Of a stretch of 64,000 nucleotides of DNA, positions 47,728 to 58,902 are shown in pieces. The stretch is taken from the NCBI GenBank assembly GCA_000320605.2, contig KB445791.1:576272-640271 (forward strand), given 5' to 3'. The first letter of the stretch is position 1; each line of letters begins with the position of its first letter. The DNA is from Gelatoporia subvermispora B. Taxonomy: Eukaryota > Basidiomycota > Agaricomycetes > Polyporales > Gelatoporiaceae. The position numbers were made by a program, and so were the translations under genes. Under the pieces are notes generated by a model. It was given only the letters and a program-made list of their open reading frames with translations. It did no database searches and had not been told where the DNA came from.

Positions 47728-49868
47728 ATGTTGACCACGCGCCCGGCGGCGACAGACCTCAGTTTCTTCTCCAAGTCGAAGTCCCCCAACGTCGGCGCGT
47801 CGAGCGCATCCCCGATAACCGTGACGACCCGCGTCGTCGCGGTCCAGCGGCCCCCTAATCCTGCGTCGGGCGCGCTCAAGGTCACCGCGCGTTCTGCCAC
47901 TCCGGTCGCAAAATCTGAGACACCACCGCCGACCCTGGGGAAGAAGCGGAGGGCTGATGTAGAGGAGAGGGATTTATTGGCAGTGAAGAAACCGCGGCTG
48001 GGCTCTGCCCCGAGTCGATCACAGAGCGAGGCCCGCTCGCGTGCACCGAGCGTCGCGCCGCCACTCGAGGCGCCTCCCCCGACGACTGCCAGCGCAAGCA
48101 GGTCTTCTCGCAGATCTTCTCCCCTCAATGCAGAGGCAGAGAGCAGTAGGTCGCGTTCCGCATCCGTGTTCCCTATCCCCGAACCGCCCGCACCACGTAA
48201 ATGCTGGACGGAACAGGACGGACAGCCCGGACCCGGCTTTTTGAGCTCCGAGGTGATCGTGCAGAGGTTGATAAAGTCGTATAAAGCTTGTGCGTAGCTT
48301 CTGCTTGTCCGAGAATTCTTGAGACCGACCCAGTCGCACTACAGATTTTGTCAACCCGGAGGATCCGTCGGACAAGTTCTGGGAACCACATCCGACAGAT
48401 TATCCTGTGACTGAATTAGAATACCCTAATGACGAAGCCTGTGAGAGGTGAGTTACCATAGACATTCCGTCGCCCCCCCTAAAGCCGTCTAGGTTTATTC
48501 TCTTAGCGCCGAAGGACAAGGATCATTATAATCCGATCATGTGCCTCGAGAGCAGTCTATACACGATCATCGAATGTATGTCGCCCACAACAAACCCATG
48601 TATTGCTGCATCTAACCGCGCGAGCAGGCTACCTTACACCGGCCCAGCAGGCCTTATTCGGGAATGTTCCCACTGCTAATCTCACGGACGAGGATGATTT
48701 TGTGGACACTCGCTCACGCTGCCCATCACCAAGTTTAACGCAATCCTCAGATGCGCTTCCGCCAAGCAGTTCTCCTACACCCTCGACCGTTTCGTCTTGC
48801 TCGTCAACGTCGTCTATTTCGTCCACTCTGTCAAGCATGTCCTCGCTTTCGTCTCTGTCGCAACTATCTTGCTATTCAGAACTTGCAGAGTTCTCTGGCT
48901 CCTCTGAAGTCAATTGTCTCAAGCTCTTCCAGCGTGCCGTCCGGAAACGGGACGGGCCGCTATTTCTTAAAGTGATGAACGCCATTAACGCGATCCTGCG
49001 CATGCTCAAGTACCCGATTCTCCCTGACTCGTTTGCACCCTGGCCAGAAAACGTATTCAAGACGACAGTCAAATCGTGGACGCGGATTCCCGAGCGTGTG
49101 TTCACGCGTATCATTGACGAGACATACCAGCGCGCGGTCGGGCCACACGTCGTGTCCCTGAGCCGCTACGAGGCGTTCTCATCGGAAGTATACGGCGAGC
49201 TCATGCCCTCGTTTGTGTCCGAGATCGTCAAGGCGACAGGGCTGCGAGAAGACGCGCTGTTTGTCGACCTTGGGTCCGGCGTCGGGAACGTCGTCCTGCA
49301 GGCCAGCCTGCAGACGGGCTGCAAAGGCTTCGGCGTGGAGATCATGCCTGCGCCAGCAAAGTGTGCGCGCAGCCAGAGGGAGCAGCTGCAGATCCGGTGT
49401 CGGATGTGGGGTGTGGTTATGGGCGACGTAGATTTAGAGGAGGGGGACATGCTTAAAAGCCCGCGTGTGGACGAGTTGATACCCAAGGCTGACGTGTTGC
49501 TGGTCAATAACAAGGTCTTCCTGGAGTCACGTAAGTCGCTTGCACCGGCGCATGGGACTTGTCTGACGTGTTTGCGGACAGTAAACGAAGCCATCCGGCC
49601 CAAGTTCCTGGACCTCAAGGAGGGCGCGATTGTGGTGTCGCTGAAGCCGTTTGTGTCGTCCTCACGACTGACAGAGCGCAATCTGGACGACATAAGTGCG
49701 ATTTTCCAGGTGACGGAGCGGCAGTACTTCCCTGGCAGCGTGTCGTGGGGCAGCGGCGGCGGTTCGTATTTCCTGCATCGCGTTGATCGCGAGGGGTACG
49801 CGGACATCAAACGAAAGGTAGAAAATTTACGGTACGCTTCTTCAAGGAGCACGAGGTCGCGTAGATGA
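47728..49868 (+). CDS. DOT1: Histone H3-K79 methyltransferase Dot1
   Basis: Exons are 47728-48289, 48345-48447, 48493-48575, 48628-49530 and 49582-49868; phases agree and give 645 residues. The N-terminal 190 residues are Ser/Pro/Ala/Arg-rich and basic, with patches such as KKRRADVEERDLLAVKKPR, fitting nuclear import and nucleosome binding. A Ser-rich spacer follows. The catalytic DOT1 fold is in the last 280 residues: ELMPSFVSEIV, the SAM-binding motif FVDLGSGVGNVVLQAS, GFGVEIM, ADVLLVNNKVF, SLNEAIRPKFLDLKEGAIVV and SWGSGGGSYFLHRVDREGY. Dot1 is the non-SET enzyme that methylates Lys79 of histone H3 in nucleosomes, linked to transcription elongation, silencing boundaries and DNA-damage response. 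The gene appears complete. Confidence 0.96.
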
Positions 49869-50339
49869 GATGCCATTCTCGCTGGTCAAGGTCAAGTTCG
49901 AAGCGGCTCCTCGCGGAGTGTAAATCAACTAGAGACTGTGTACTCTTGTCCCCCACTTTTGAACTTCTCGCTTGATCCACATCATCCCAGACTCTGAGCC
50001 GTACCTTGCAGCCTGTTTATCGCATATTATTCGTTCACGAATGTTGTTCGTCATGTTTCAGTAGTATACATTTCACGTATTATTTAGCAATGGAATTGTC
50101 GCGCATGTGTTTTAGAATCACTTGAGTCAGAATGAAGGTCCACGTCACGCATCCAGATTCCGGAGAACCGCGCATTTCAAAGACCGTACGCGCTCCAGGA
50201 GAACTCTTGTCTCTTTACTATATTTGATAGATCACGTTGGCGCTTATTAGGGTGGCTCAGCAATTACATAAGCTAAATTTCTAGATTTGGTATAGAGAAC
50301 TTTTGAAACTAAACGTTGAAGTGCGCGACTGCCGTGCCA
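49869..50339. other. Intergenic between DOT1 and mL38 genes
   Basis: About 470 bp, AT-rich, with the DOT1 3' flank and mL38 promoter side. No frame of note. Confidence 0.5.
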
Positions 50340-51884
50340 ATGTTCGCTCTTCGCAGGAGCTCACCTCGGGTATACCTAAGGTCTCTGGTAGTCCGTGGAT
50401 ATGCCGACGCGGTGCCGTCCGAAGCGGTGAACACTTCCGCAACTCCCCCTCCCCCGCCACCGCCAGCAGCCGCGCCAACAGCACCAGAAACTCCTGAAAC
50501 GGCTGAACTGACGTCGGAGGAAGCTACGACTTCGACGAAGGGAAGAGGCAGACGTCGTCCAGGGCAGTCGATTCGTCCCTCGATATCTCTCGAGCGACCA
50601 CGAGAATGGAACAGACCAATTGCGTCTGGTGTCCTCCCGGCGTACGACCTTGCGTTCAAGTATATCCGCGAGGACTCTGAGAACCTGAAGAAGGAGCTCG
50701 AGGAGGTGCGCGGAAAGATTAGGGCTGCGGAGAGCCTTCCGGAGAGCGAGCAGGATGCGCAGGCGCTGCGCAAGATGCGCGCGAAGGCAGACATCCTTGA
50801 GATTCAGAGCGAGGTCAACTTACCTGACGTGCGGTGGAAGGCGCGCAATGGGCTGGGTGAGTCGTACATCTTCTATACAGGCTGAGTCTCTGAACTGTGT
50901 ATAGTGGACATGAACAAGTCGGTATATCGCCACCTCGTTGAACAGCGGTGGAGAAAAGATGGTGCGCTAGACTTGCTGGTACGCTGATTTATGCTATGCG
51001 TGACGACCCCGCGTGTTTGTTGACCGATGCTTCGCGTAGATGGAGCGTATTCATCAGATGAAGGTCGTACCTGATCTCCTCCCCGAACTGCACCCATCGC
51101 TGGACCTCCGTATAAACTTCCCGGAACCACCTCCGGAAGATGTGTACAAGCGATCGCGTGTCAAGCGCAAGTACGAGAAGGTCGAGCCAGGCGTGTTCCT
51201 CAGGCCTGAGCAGGTGCGTTTTGTGAACTGTGTCAAAACGCCACTGTTGAACGCGAGCAATTACTAGACGTGGAGACAACCACTATTGTACACCACCGTG
51301 TTCCATCTGGATACCCGGTTGTACACGCTATTAATGGTGGATCTGGACGTACCGGACCCAGCCCGTCAGACGTTCCAGACCTACCTCCACTGGATGCAGT
51401 GAGTGCGCTCCACCCCCTCCTTCTGCCCATCTCACGGCACGCCCAGGCCAAATATCGCGCTGCACGCGTTCTCACCCTCGCCAATCCCCATCACGACGAC
51501 CCACACGATGTGGGTTCCGCCACACCCACAGCGCGGCACACCATACCACCGCTACGTCGTTCTGCTTCTCCCGCAGGCGCACCCGACGGAGCGCATTTCC
51601 GTGCCCCAGCTCACCGACGCGGAGCGCCTTGGCTTCGACGTCCGGGCCTTCTGTGCGCGCCATGGGCTCAATGGCAGCAAAGGCGGAGGTGCGCACATGT
51701 GGCGTGAGGTGTGGGACGAGACGGTCTCCAAGATCTACCGGGACGTCCTGAGTGAGTCATTCACGGCTGGATGGGTTGGCAGTCTGCTGATGACATTCGT
51801 GCAGAAACGGAGGAGCCGAGGTATGGCAGGCCGCCAAAGGAGGACCCTTACGCTCAAGTCAAGAGAACACCGAAATACATGTAG
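50340..51884 (+). CDS. MRPL35: Mitochondrial large-subunit ribosomal protein mL38 (PEBP fold)
   Basis: Exons are 50340-50856, 50905-50978, 51040-51213, 51268-51398, 51447-51751 and 51805-51884; phases agree and give 426 residues. The N-terminus is basic and hydrophobic with no acidic residues for about 20 positions (RSSPRVYLRSLVVRG), a good mitochondrial presequence. A Pro/Ala/Thr-rich linker follows. Then come the mL38 helical region (LPAYDLAFKYIREDSENL) and the phosphatidylethanolamine-binding-protein fold: TWRQPLLYTTVFHLDTRLYT, LLMVDLDVPDPARQTFQTYL, HWM, RGTPYHRYVVLLLPQ. The C-terminus RPPKEDPYAQVKRTPKYM is typical. mL38 is a structural part of the mitochondrial large subunit. The exon 4 join was chosen because only the acceptor at 51267 keeps the PEBP frame. 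Confidence 0.95.
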
Positions 51885-54800
51885 ATCCTTATCTGCTCGA
51901 TTTATGTCGTGCACGGCTTGCCAACTACCCAAATCACACGCCATGATCGTAATATCATATCAGGCCGATTACAGTATGGGCGGCACTGACATCTGCTGCC
52001 CTCAACGGAGATTGTGGCTGCTCTGGCTACTCAATGTGCATCAGAACTGCTGACCCTCCTTGGGTTTCGCAACGTGATTCGACCTAAATGAATAATGGAT
52101 CATATCCATCTCCGCTCATCATGGGGCCACTTGTACCAACAACCGCACCAATATGACGTACACAAAAGCCTATACTACTACGAAAACTTGAGTCGCTTCG
52201 GCACTAACCGCTCTTTGTGCTGCGATTTGTCTAGGCTATACCTCCTTGAGGTCTACCAACGTCATCCTCGTAAGAGGTATTGTTCATGACGTGGGAATGA
52301 TTTTCGTCCTTCGTGGAAACAGGGACCCAGCTCAAACAGTCCCGGTGGGTCTGCCCCAGTTGATTAACACTTGTCCATATCATCAAGTTCAAGACCGTGG
52401 TCCAGCTGCCTCAGCGGTGTCATACAGGTTTATCAAGAGTTGCAACTCAATGACTGATGAGAGCCTGGGAGGTTGTCTGAGCAGGCTATACATCTTAAGG
52501 ATGGAATATGGCTTACGGAGTGATGAAATAGTTTAATGTGTACTTGTAGGTCGGCAAACCAGAGGTGCATTGAACGAGAACTCCGCAAGTTACAGTCTGC
52601 GCTGACACCGGATGCGCAGCTTGCAAGTTGTATCGTGTTGAGAGGAGTAGAACTACGCCGCGCAGTGTGTGTGTGCGACCAAGTAGGATTGAATGACAAT
52701 ATACATATCCTCACACAAATTAGAACGTTTCTGAATGTGCAAAGGATGAGTAAATGGTCTATTCACATCTAATATCTCACATACTATCGCTAAGCGATGA
52801 TGTTAACACAGGCATCTTGATACGACTACGGTCCTCTCGTCCCTACGCGAGGTAGGCACCAGGCTAGGTCATGATCAAGAGGAGAGGATATAGTGCCATC
52901 AGCAGGCGCGTTCGCGATCACAACTTGTATACGAAGGTCCAGCCTCCAATAACTCATACAACTCAGAGGGCTCATACTCCTGTGGAAATTGAAGGAATGT
53001 GTCACTAGGCGAGGAGGATAGTAGCTACTCCGAACTAGTCCTAAATTTCTGCTTGTGACGCAGATGACTGACTGAACCTTGCACTTGAGTCAATTGGCAG
53101 CACTCAGAGCGAATCAAGAATGAGATGGGCGGAGAACATCATGTATACGCCTTCTAAACATGCGGGTGGTGGACACTGGTGGACGCGGGGATGTGGTGTG
53201 TCCAAGCCGTAAAATCCACTCATAACGAGCGATTGCCCACGACATGATCTGATAGGACTCCGGCGTACCCACTATGATGTTGGATCCAGATGCGGACGAA
53301 ATCGGGGTCAAAATCGGCCAAGGTTAGATCGTCATGCGGACAAAAGGGCCAAGATACGGACATACGGTCGATAATTTGCGCGGGTAAAAGTGGGCTAAGG
53401 AGGGCAAAATCGGCCCCACGCGGCAGAGCGGCCGGCCCGATGCATCTGTCTGGATGTCCACCTAAAACGAACCAACGCGCTGAAGGATCAGCACACGTTC
53501 GCTTCGACGTTTACCTCGGTGGATGAATCTATAGAAACAACTCTTCCGTATCTACCTGAGGCGCCGTGCTCACCGGCTCCCATGTAATGTTTCCTGGTCG
53601 GCTACCAGTTGAGCGTGCAACTGTCAGATACAGAAGGGAGTGTTATACAGCTCCCGGGCCAACTTCAAGCTCCGGGAGCGAATAGGTGCAGGATACACGC
53701 CTCATACTGTTCTGATCTTCGCTTCCGCTGCGGTGATCTACCTGCGATTCTGCAATTCTATGTGACCGATGTCAGTCGAGCTCTAGACGGGCGGGAAAGT
53801 AGTAGTTCTTCTTGGTGTTGTGAGTGCAGAGGATTTTGTTCAGAATTATCCTACGTGGGCGCGCAAACCTGACTTTGTTTCAGCAGCGGTGAACAGAGGA
53901 CTATGGAAGGTCGGTATTGATGTTGAGCTCTTCATGCGACGGTTATTTCGCGCGGTGAGCTGATTTGATTGCGGTGCAAGCCGTAATATGGTCTTGATCT
54001 AACGATTTCCCTGCGTACTTCAATGCAGCACTCGAGTACTCATGTGATGTCATCTCGAATACTTGCGGCGTTGTACGACAGCTCACAAGTTCCACTCTCG
54101 TTATCAAGTGGCGGTAGGATGTGCTAGGCACTACGATAACCCCATGTCGCTGTAGTCACACATTTTGGCTTACAGTGAAGCAAGAGCATATCGGACTGAC
54201 CTGTCCGCTCGCATTGCTTGATTGGTGCTGTGACACTGTGTCCGTATCCACCTTCTGTTCGGATATAGTCTCTTCTAAGTCCCTCTTAGCTTCCGGTCAC
54301 CAGACACTCGGAATGAATAAAGTCTCCATATTGCTGGTCAAAGAGCCGGTTCTATTGCTCTCCTATTTGATCCGATGTAGGCGTCTGTGCTTTGATACGT
54401 CCTAGATGCTCATGAAGAGATCCATTTTAGGATAGGTGTATTCCCTAAAACTTCATACTTGAGACCTAGCCTTTCGGGGGACACACCAATCCTTGGATAG
54501 AGGTGTCAGGTGCCACTTCACGTTCCGGGGATACCTGTGACATACACGTATCCCGCTGATCGTGCCGGTGTGCGAAGCACGTCACCTCATTGCACAGACT
54601 CTGTATCTCGATCTGACTATCTGCTTCTCAGACGAATCCGCTCCTAGAACGTGCGGTGAAACCAGAAATTGGCTTCGCTCGGCACTACTATAACATAGTG
54701 CATTGCGGTCTTCATCCATTATTTCAAGTATCATGTCTTGCTGGAGTCAGATATGCGGTTGAACGCCGAAAATTGAGACGGTGAGAAGAGATTCGCTAAT

Positions 54801-55397
54801 TGTAATGTCGTTACCTAGTAACTCCTGAGTCCTGGTGGTACGTAGTCACCGGGAGGCACCGCGTTCAGGTTACTACCATTTGTTCGAAACTGCCCTTTCA
54901 AAGTAAAACGGCATATGCACATGTACCCTTACTGTTCATTTGAGTCTCAGAGTAAGTGTTTAAATTCTCACTATCAACTACGGGCCTCTGAAATCATGGC
55001 CGACGACACCATAGCGTCAAGTTCAACAGAGCCTCGCTTCAATTAGCGGCCTTCTGATTTGCCGCGAGTACATATAAACAAGAAATTGAACATCTAGCTT
55101 CAGGAAGTTCCTCATGGCATAACAGACTTTCTTGGCACCATCGGAGAAAACGTGTTGCTTCGCATGGGGACTCTACCCCCGAGACGCAACCCCACATTCG
55201 ATGACATGTCCGATCGGAAACGCAAGCGGCGTTACGGTGTTTGAGCTTCGCATCGCAAGAAGACGCTGGAACAAGTATAAAGGAAGCGCAGGAGAGTTGG
55301 TTTTGAATCAGCTCATCCACTTGCAAATATCGTGAGTCTTACACTTCACCCCTACTTGTTGATTGTACTCTGACTGTATTATTAGAACATATTTACC
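51885..55397. other. Gene-poor 3.5-kb stretch
   Basis: No chain of exons or domain motif was found on either strand. Frames are all below about 100 codons. Around 53280-53450 there is a run of short, purine-rich near-repeats (gggtcaaaatcggcc / gagggcaaaatcggcc type) that may be a decayed repeat. No terminal inverted repeat or transposase remnant was recognised. The right end carries the TATA box of the secreted-protein gene. Confidence 0.45.
55276..55281 (+). promoter_or_regulatory. Probable TATA box of the small secreted protein gene
   Basis: tataaa, 122 bp before the ATG at 55398. Between them a donor-like gtgagt (about 55332) and an acceptor-like attag (about 55385) suggest a small intron in the 5' leader. 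Inference from sequence only. Confidence 0.45.
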
Positions 55398-55952
55398 ATG
55401 CTGAAAGCAATTGTCACTCTCGCGGTTCTAGTTGGTGCATCCTCTGCCCAGACCATGGACGTGTCCTTTTATTCAGACAACAACTGTGCTGGTTTAACAT
55501 TTAGCTGTGTCAACCTCACCCCCAATACCGCGTGCACCCCAGTCGGGTTTCCTCCGGAGTCAGCTAACTGGGCCAATCCGGTGGGCATCGCCGCCGGGAC
55601 TCGTCTCCAAATTTGGACCCAAACCATTAATCAAGTAGCCTGCGGCGGCCTCAACACCTTCCGACTCCCCCAGTTGCAATGTTCCACTTTGACTCCATTG
55701 AACCTCGGCTGCGGTATCTACCAGAATGGAATCGCAAAGCGCGACGAAGCCAGCACCGTCCCCGAGGGCGACTTGCCCGTCCCGCAGCAGATCTTGTCGT
55801 ATGCTTCCAGCGATGGATTCCGGTACTCCATGAATGTCACGGGATCGGGCGATAAGTCGCTCCCGCAGGGTGCTACGACGGACGAGTTAATTCAATTTCT
55901 CATGGAACACTACGACGAGAAAGATCCTATCAGCGATATTTCGAACTAACGG
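55398..55952 (+). CDS. Small secreted Cys-containing protein, unknown function
   Basis: A single-exon gene of 183 residues. The N-terminus MLKAIVTLAVLVGASSAQ is a clear signal peptide with likely cleavage after SSA. The mature part has eight Cys (in NNCAGLTFSCVN, NTACTP, VACGGL, LQCST and LGCGIY, and elsewhere). Most are in the first 100 residues, which fits a compact disulfide-bonded domain, followed by a more polar, acidic tail. A KR near mature residue 97 (IAKRDEAS) could be a Kex2-type processing site that would separate the two parts. I do not recognise the family. A TATA box and a possible leader intron precede it, and it stands alone in a gene-poor stretch. An extracellular role is likely; effector or surface roles are possible but unproven. 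Confidence 0.8.
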
Positions 55953-58902
55953 TGTGTTCCTGCGTGATTCACACGCTTCTTCGATATCAAAACAGTATTT
56001 CTCTCAGTCTAACTGATGCACTGTTTCAGGTGATTCGTCTGACTATCTAACGCTGGCAGCATCTGGAATCTCTGGAGTCGGTGAGGAGTTATTCAGCCAT
56101 ACAGAAGACTATCTTACACTCACGAGGTTTCCGTCGTTGGGTACAGATTTTTCGAGATTGTGGGCGTTCAACACGTCATGGAAGTCGCAGTAGCGGATGA
56201 GATACAGCTGGCGATATGTGGATGATGATTTATGGAGTTTCAACAACTCCTGGAAGTTAGTCGATGATTGTTTCGATGTGGTGTTATCAAATCCTTGGAG
56301 AGTGATCAGAATTGGGTCCAGAATTATTGGTCAGACATACAATGTACTCCAGCTTGCGTGCAGTTTCGCAGCGAATGCATCTGACAGTTACCCGCGCTAA
56401 CAACGCGAGCATCTCGATGACCCTGGTCAAGGCGGATCAATGTAAGAAGTAACCATACACGGGTGACGACGCCGATCAATAGCAATTATTCTATATTGAG
56501 GTACGACGCGATGAAGATGTGGACGGTTTTAGAAGGTGTCATGCCTGATCGGGCAGTTTCTTCTGGACATTTCTTCTGTCCAGGCACGACGATCGGACGG
56601 TGACATGCCCGACGCCTTCTGCAACGCCACATAGCTTCTACGATGTCAGAAAATAACATCACGACATCTTCGAAGAAACCTCACTAGGTCCTGAGCAAGA
56701 GAGAGAACCATATAAAAGACGGAGACTCCGCGCTCGACCTTCCTTACGACTTTCGCCCCATCCCAACATTACGAGTGCGACAGGTAAGCGCCGAGGTGTG
56801 TCCTTGGCTCTAGTCGCCGTTTGATTCTACGAGTCTCTTCGTGAAGCACCGGTCCGCGAGTCTTGTCTATCATAACTCCTCAGGTTGCTCCCGGACGTAA
56901 AATACTAGAATACTGGCTATTCGACGTCATGACTGCATGCCATCACAGGGAATGGTTACGAGATGTCGCTTTGTGCGCCTGCTTCCGCTGGACCACATAA
57001 CTTTACCGGCGCTCGGATCACATCGATCCGCCATCTCGTAATCAGGAAGAGTTGCACCGCCTCCGCAGAGATCGCAGCCCGTCTTGCTATCTCGACTACT
57101 GGGGTCCTCAGAATTGTGCCCTAAACTGTGTCTGAAAGTCTTCGCTGGGTGTCCTGTTCGAAACGCATCGATGAACTTTACATTCCCAGTTTCCGACGTC
57201 CTCCGGTCTTCCAGCCGCTCTTTCTGAGTGGCGCTCGCTGCTAGTCGCTCTTCAGATTGTTGCGCTACTGTGGTTCAATCATCGAAGCATAAGGTACGTA
57301 CCAGGAGACGTGCCGGATTGACACGAAACCAAAGCAAGTGCGATTTTCTCCTCCGATGGGACTCGCCGGAACGACCGAGAGGTAAGCCCCGTCGGCGATG
57401 GAAGCCAGTGCCATATCGCAGGTAAGTTTCCTCCTTGGGCAGCGGCCATCCGGGTCACATGTGGCACGCCTCGGTATTCTAACGCAGACCGATCTACGTG
57501 AGTAGGCACTAAGGATGCGAAAACGATGCGAGGCCATCCTTGTCTGTTCATTCAATGCCAGCTGCTCCTACGGGTGAACGGTACTTCATTTCTGCTTCTC
57601 GAACTTCGGCCATATGGCACCTGTTCATGATCACAGTAATCGTCGTCGACACTGAGAAAAATGAACCTAGAATGGACCAGAGTGATATTCTGCGTATCAT
57701 GTGAGGATGATTGATACCGCAGCATCTGTCAACACTTAGAGTTAACGTTTGTGGGGGCGTATCAAGAAAGCGGAGTGCATTAGGTTGCCTTATTCAGCGC
57801 AAGTCGTATCCCGGGGACCCGGGCTAGCGATCTCCATAGGTGGTTTATATTTGTGCGATGTTCATGACCCACATTCGATGCACAGCAAGGCACTAAAGTT
57901 CGCGAAATAAATTTTGCAACGAACACTTCATACAATCACATGTGAGTTCGAATGGTCCCGAGCAACGTCAGCAATCGATAATGATCTTGGGCGGTGAGGG
58001 GCGCTAAGCGACATTGATGGACCTATCTCCGAAATGTAGTGTTTCGCGGGTCGGGCGGACTCTACAGTCTTGGAGGGTTCAGTGTCCGATTGTCATCAAA
58101 CGGAGCGAATCAGTGAGCGACACGATTTCTTGCCATCGCTGGTCTACTGCAGAAGATGCGATAGCTACATAGACTTTAGACGGTTAGATAATTGTTTGCT
58201 GCAGTGGATTCAGGTTCTTCACGTTCGTACCGTCGCGTCGGTGAGCGTTCCTGGGCCACAATGGGGCAGTGCCTCGGGTCGCTTTCGAGAAAGACGCGAG
58301 TCCTCGTATAGGCGGCGGCGTCACCGCACCGCCCATCCTGATACGCTAGAGATGCTCTGGGGTCCTGCTACGCACTAGCGCGCACGTGAACGCGCCTGCG
58401 CGTGAAAACACACGCACCCACAACGCTGTAATGAAATCCTCGCCATGAGAGGCACGCAAAGGAGGCAAGCAAGATACTTGGAAGCACCTCGAGATGAAGT
58501 CAATGTGGCCTTTGATGTACCCCGTGCAGGCTGATACTCTTCTATTGCCCACCTTTTCGCCGCTCAGGGGATCGGGCCTTAGCATGCTTGGGCTGATAGG
58601 GGTCCTGGGCCTTCAGCCGAGCGCCCACTGCCCCGCGCGATATGCGCCTGAAATGCCTTCTCCTAAAACCCGAGGGCCAGCTGCCCCCTCGGGGCGCTGC
58701 TCCTTCCCTTCTCCTTTCGTGTTCCATCTCTGGGGAGCAAGCGATTCTCTTTATTCTACGACCGTCAGCTATTGAACCACCTACCACCCGGGTCCACCCC
58801 CTACATAACTTGTCGAAAGGAGCATCATAATCTCAGTCCGGTCCGTGCAGCAGGTCACTATTCCGTTCTACACGCGATGTTGACACATTTTGATAGGCCA
58901 TC
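55953..58902. other. Gene-poor 2.9-kb stretch
   Basis: No convincing exon chain. A TATA-like box at 56711-56717 is followed about 60-70 bp later by a donor-like gtaagc (near 56785). Acceptor- and donor-like sites continue through 57430, yet no open frame with a motif links them. It may be a decayed gene or a spliced non-coding transcript. A GC-rich small hairpin (about 58667-58700, cccgagggccagctgccccctcggg) lies close to the next gene. Confidence 0.4.
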
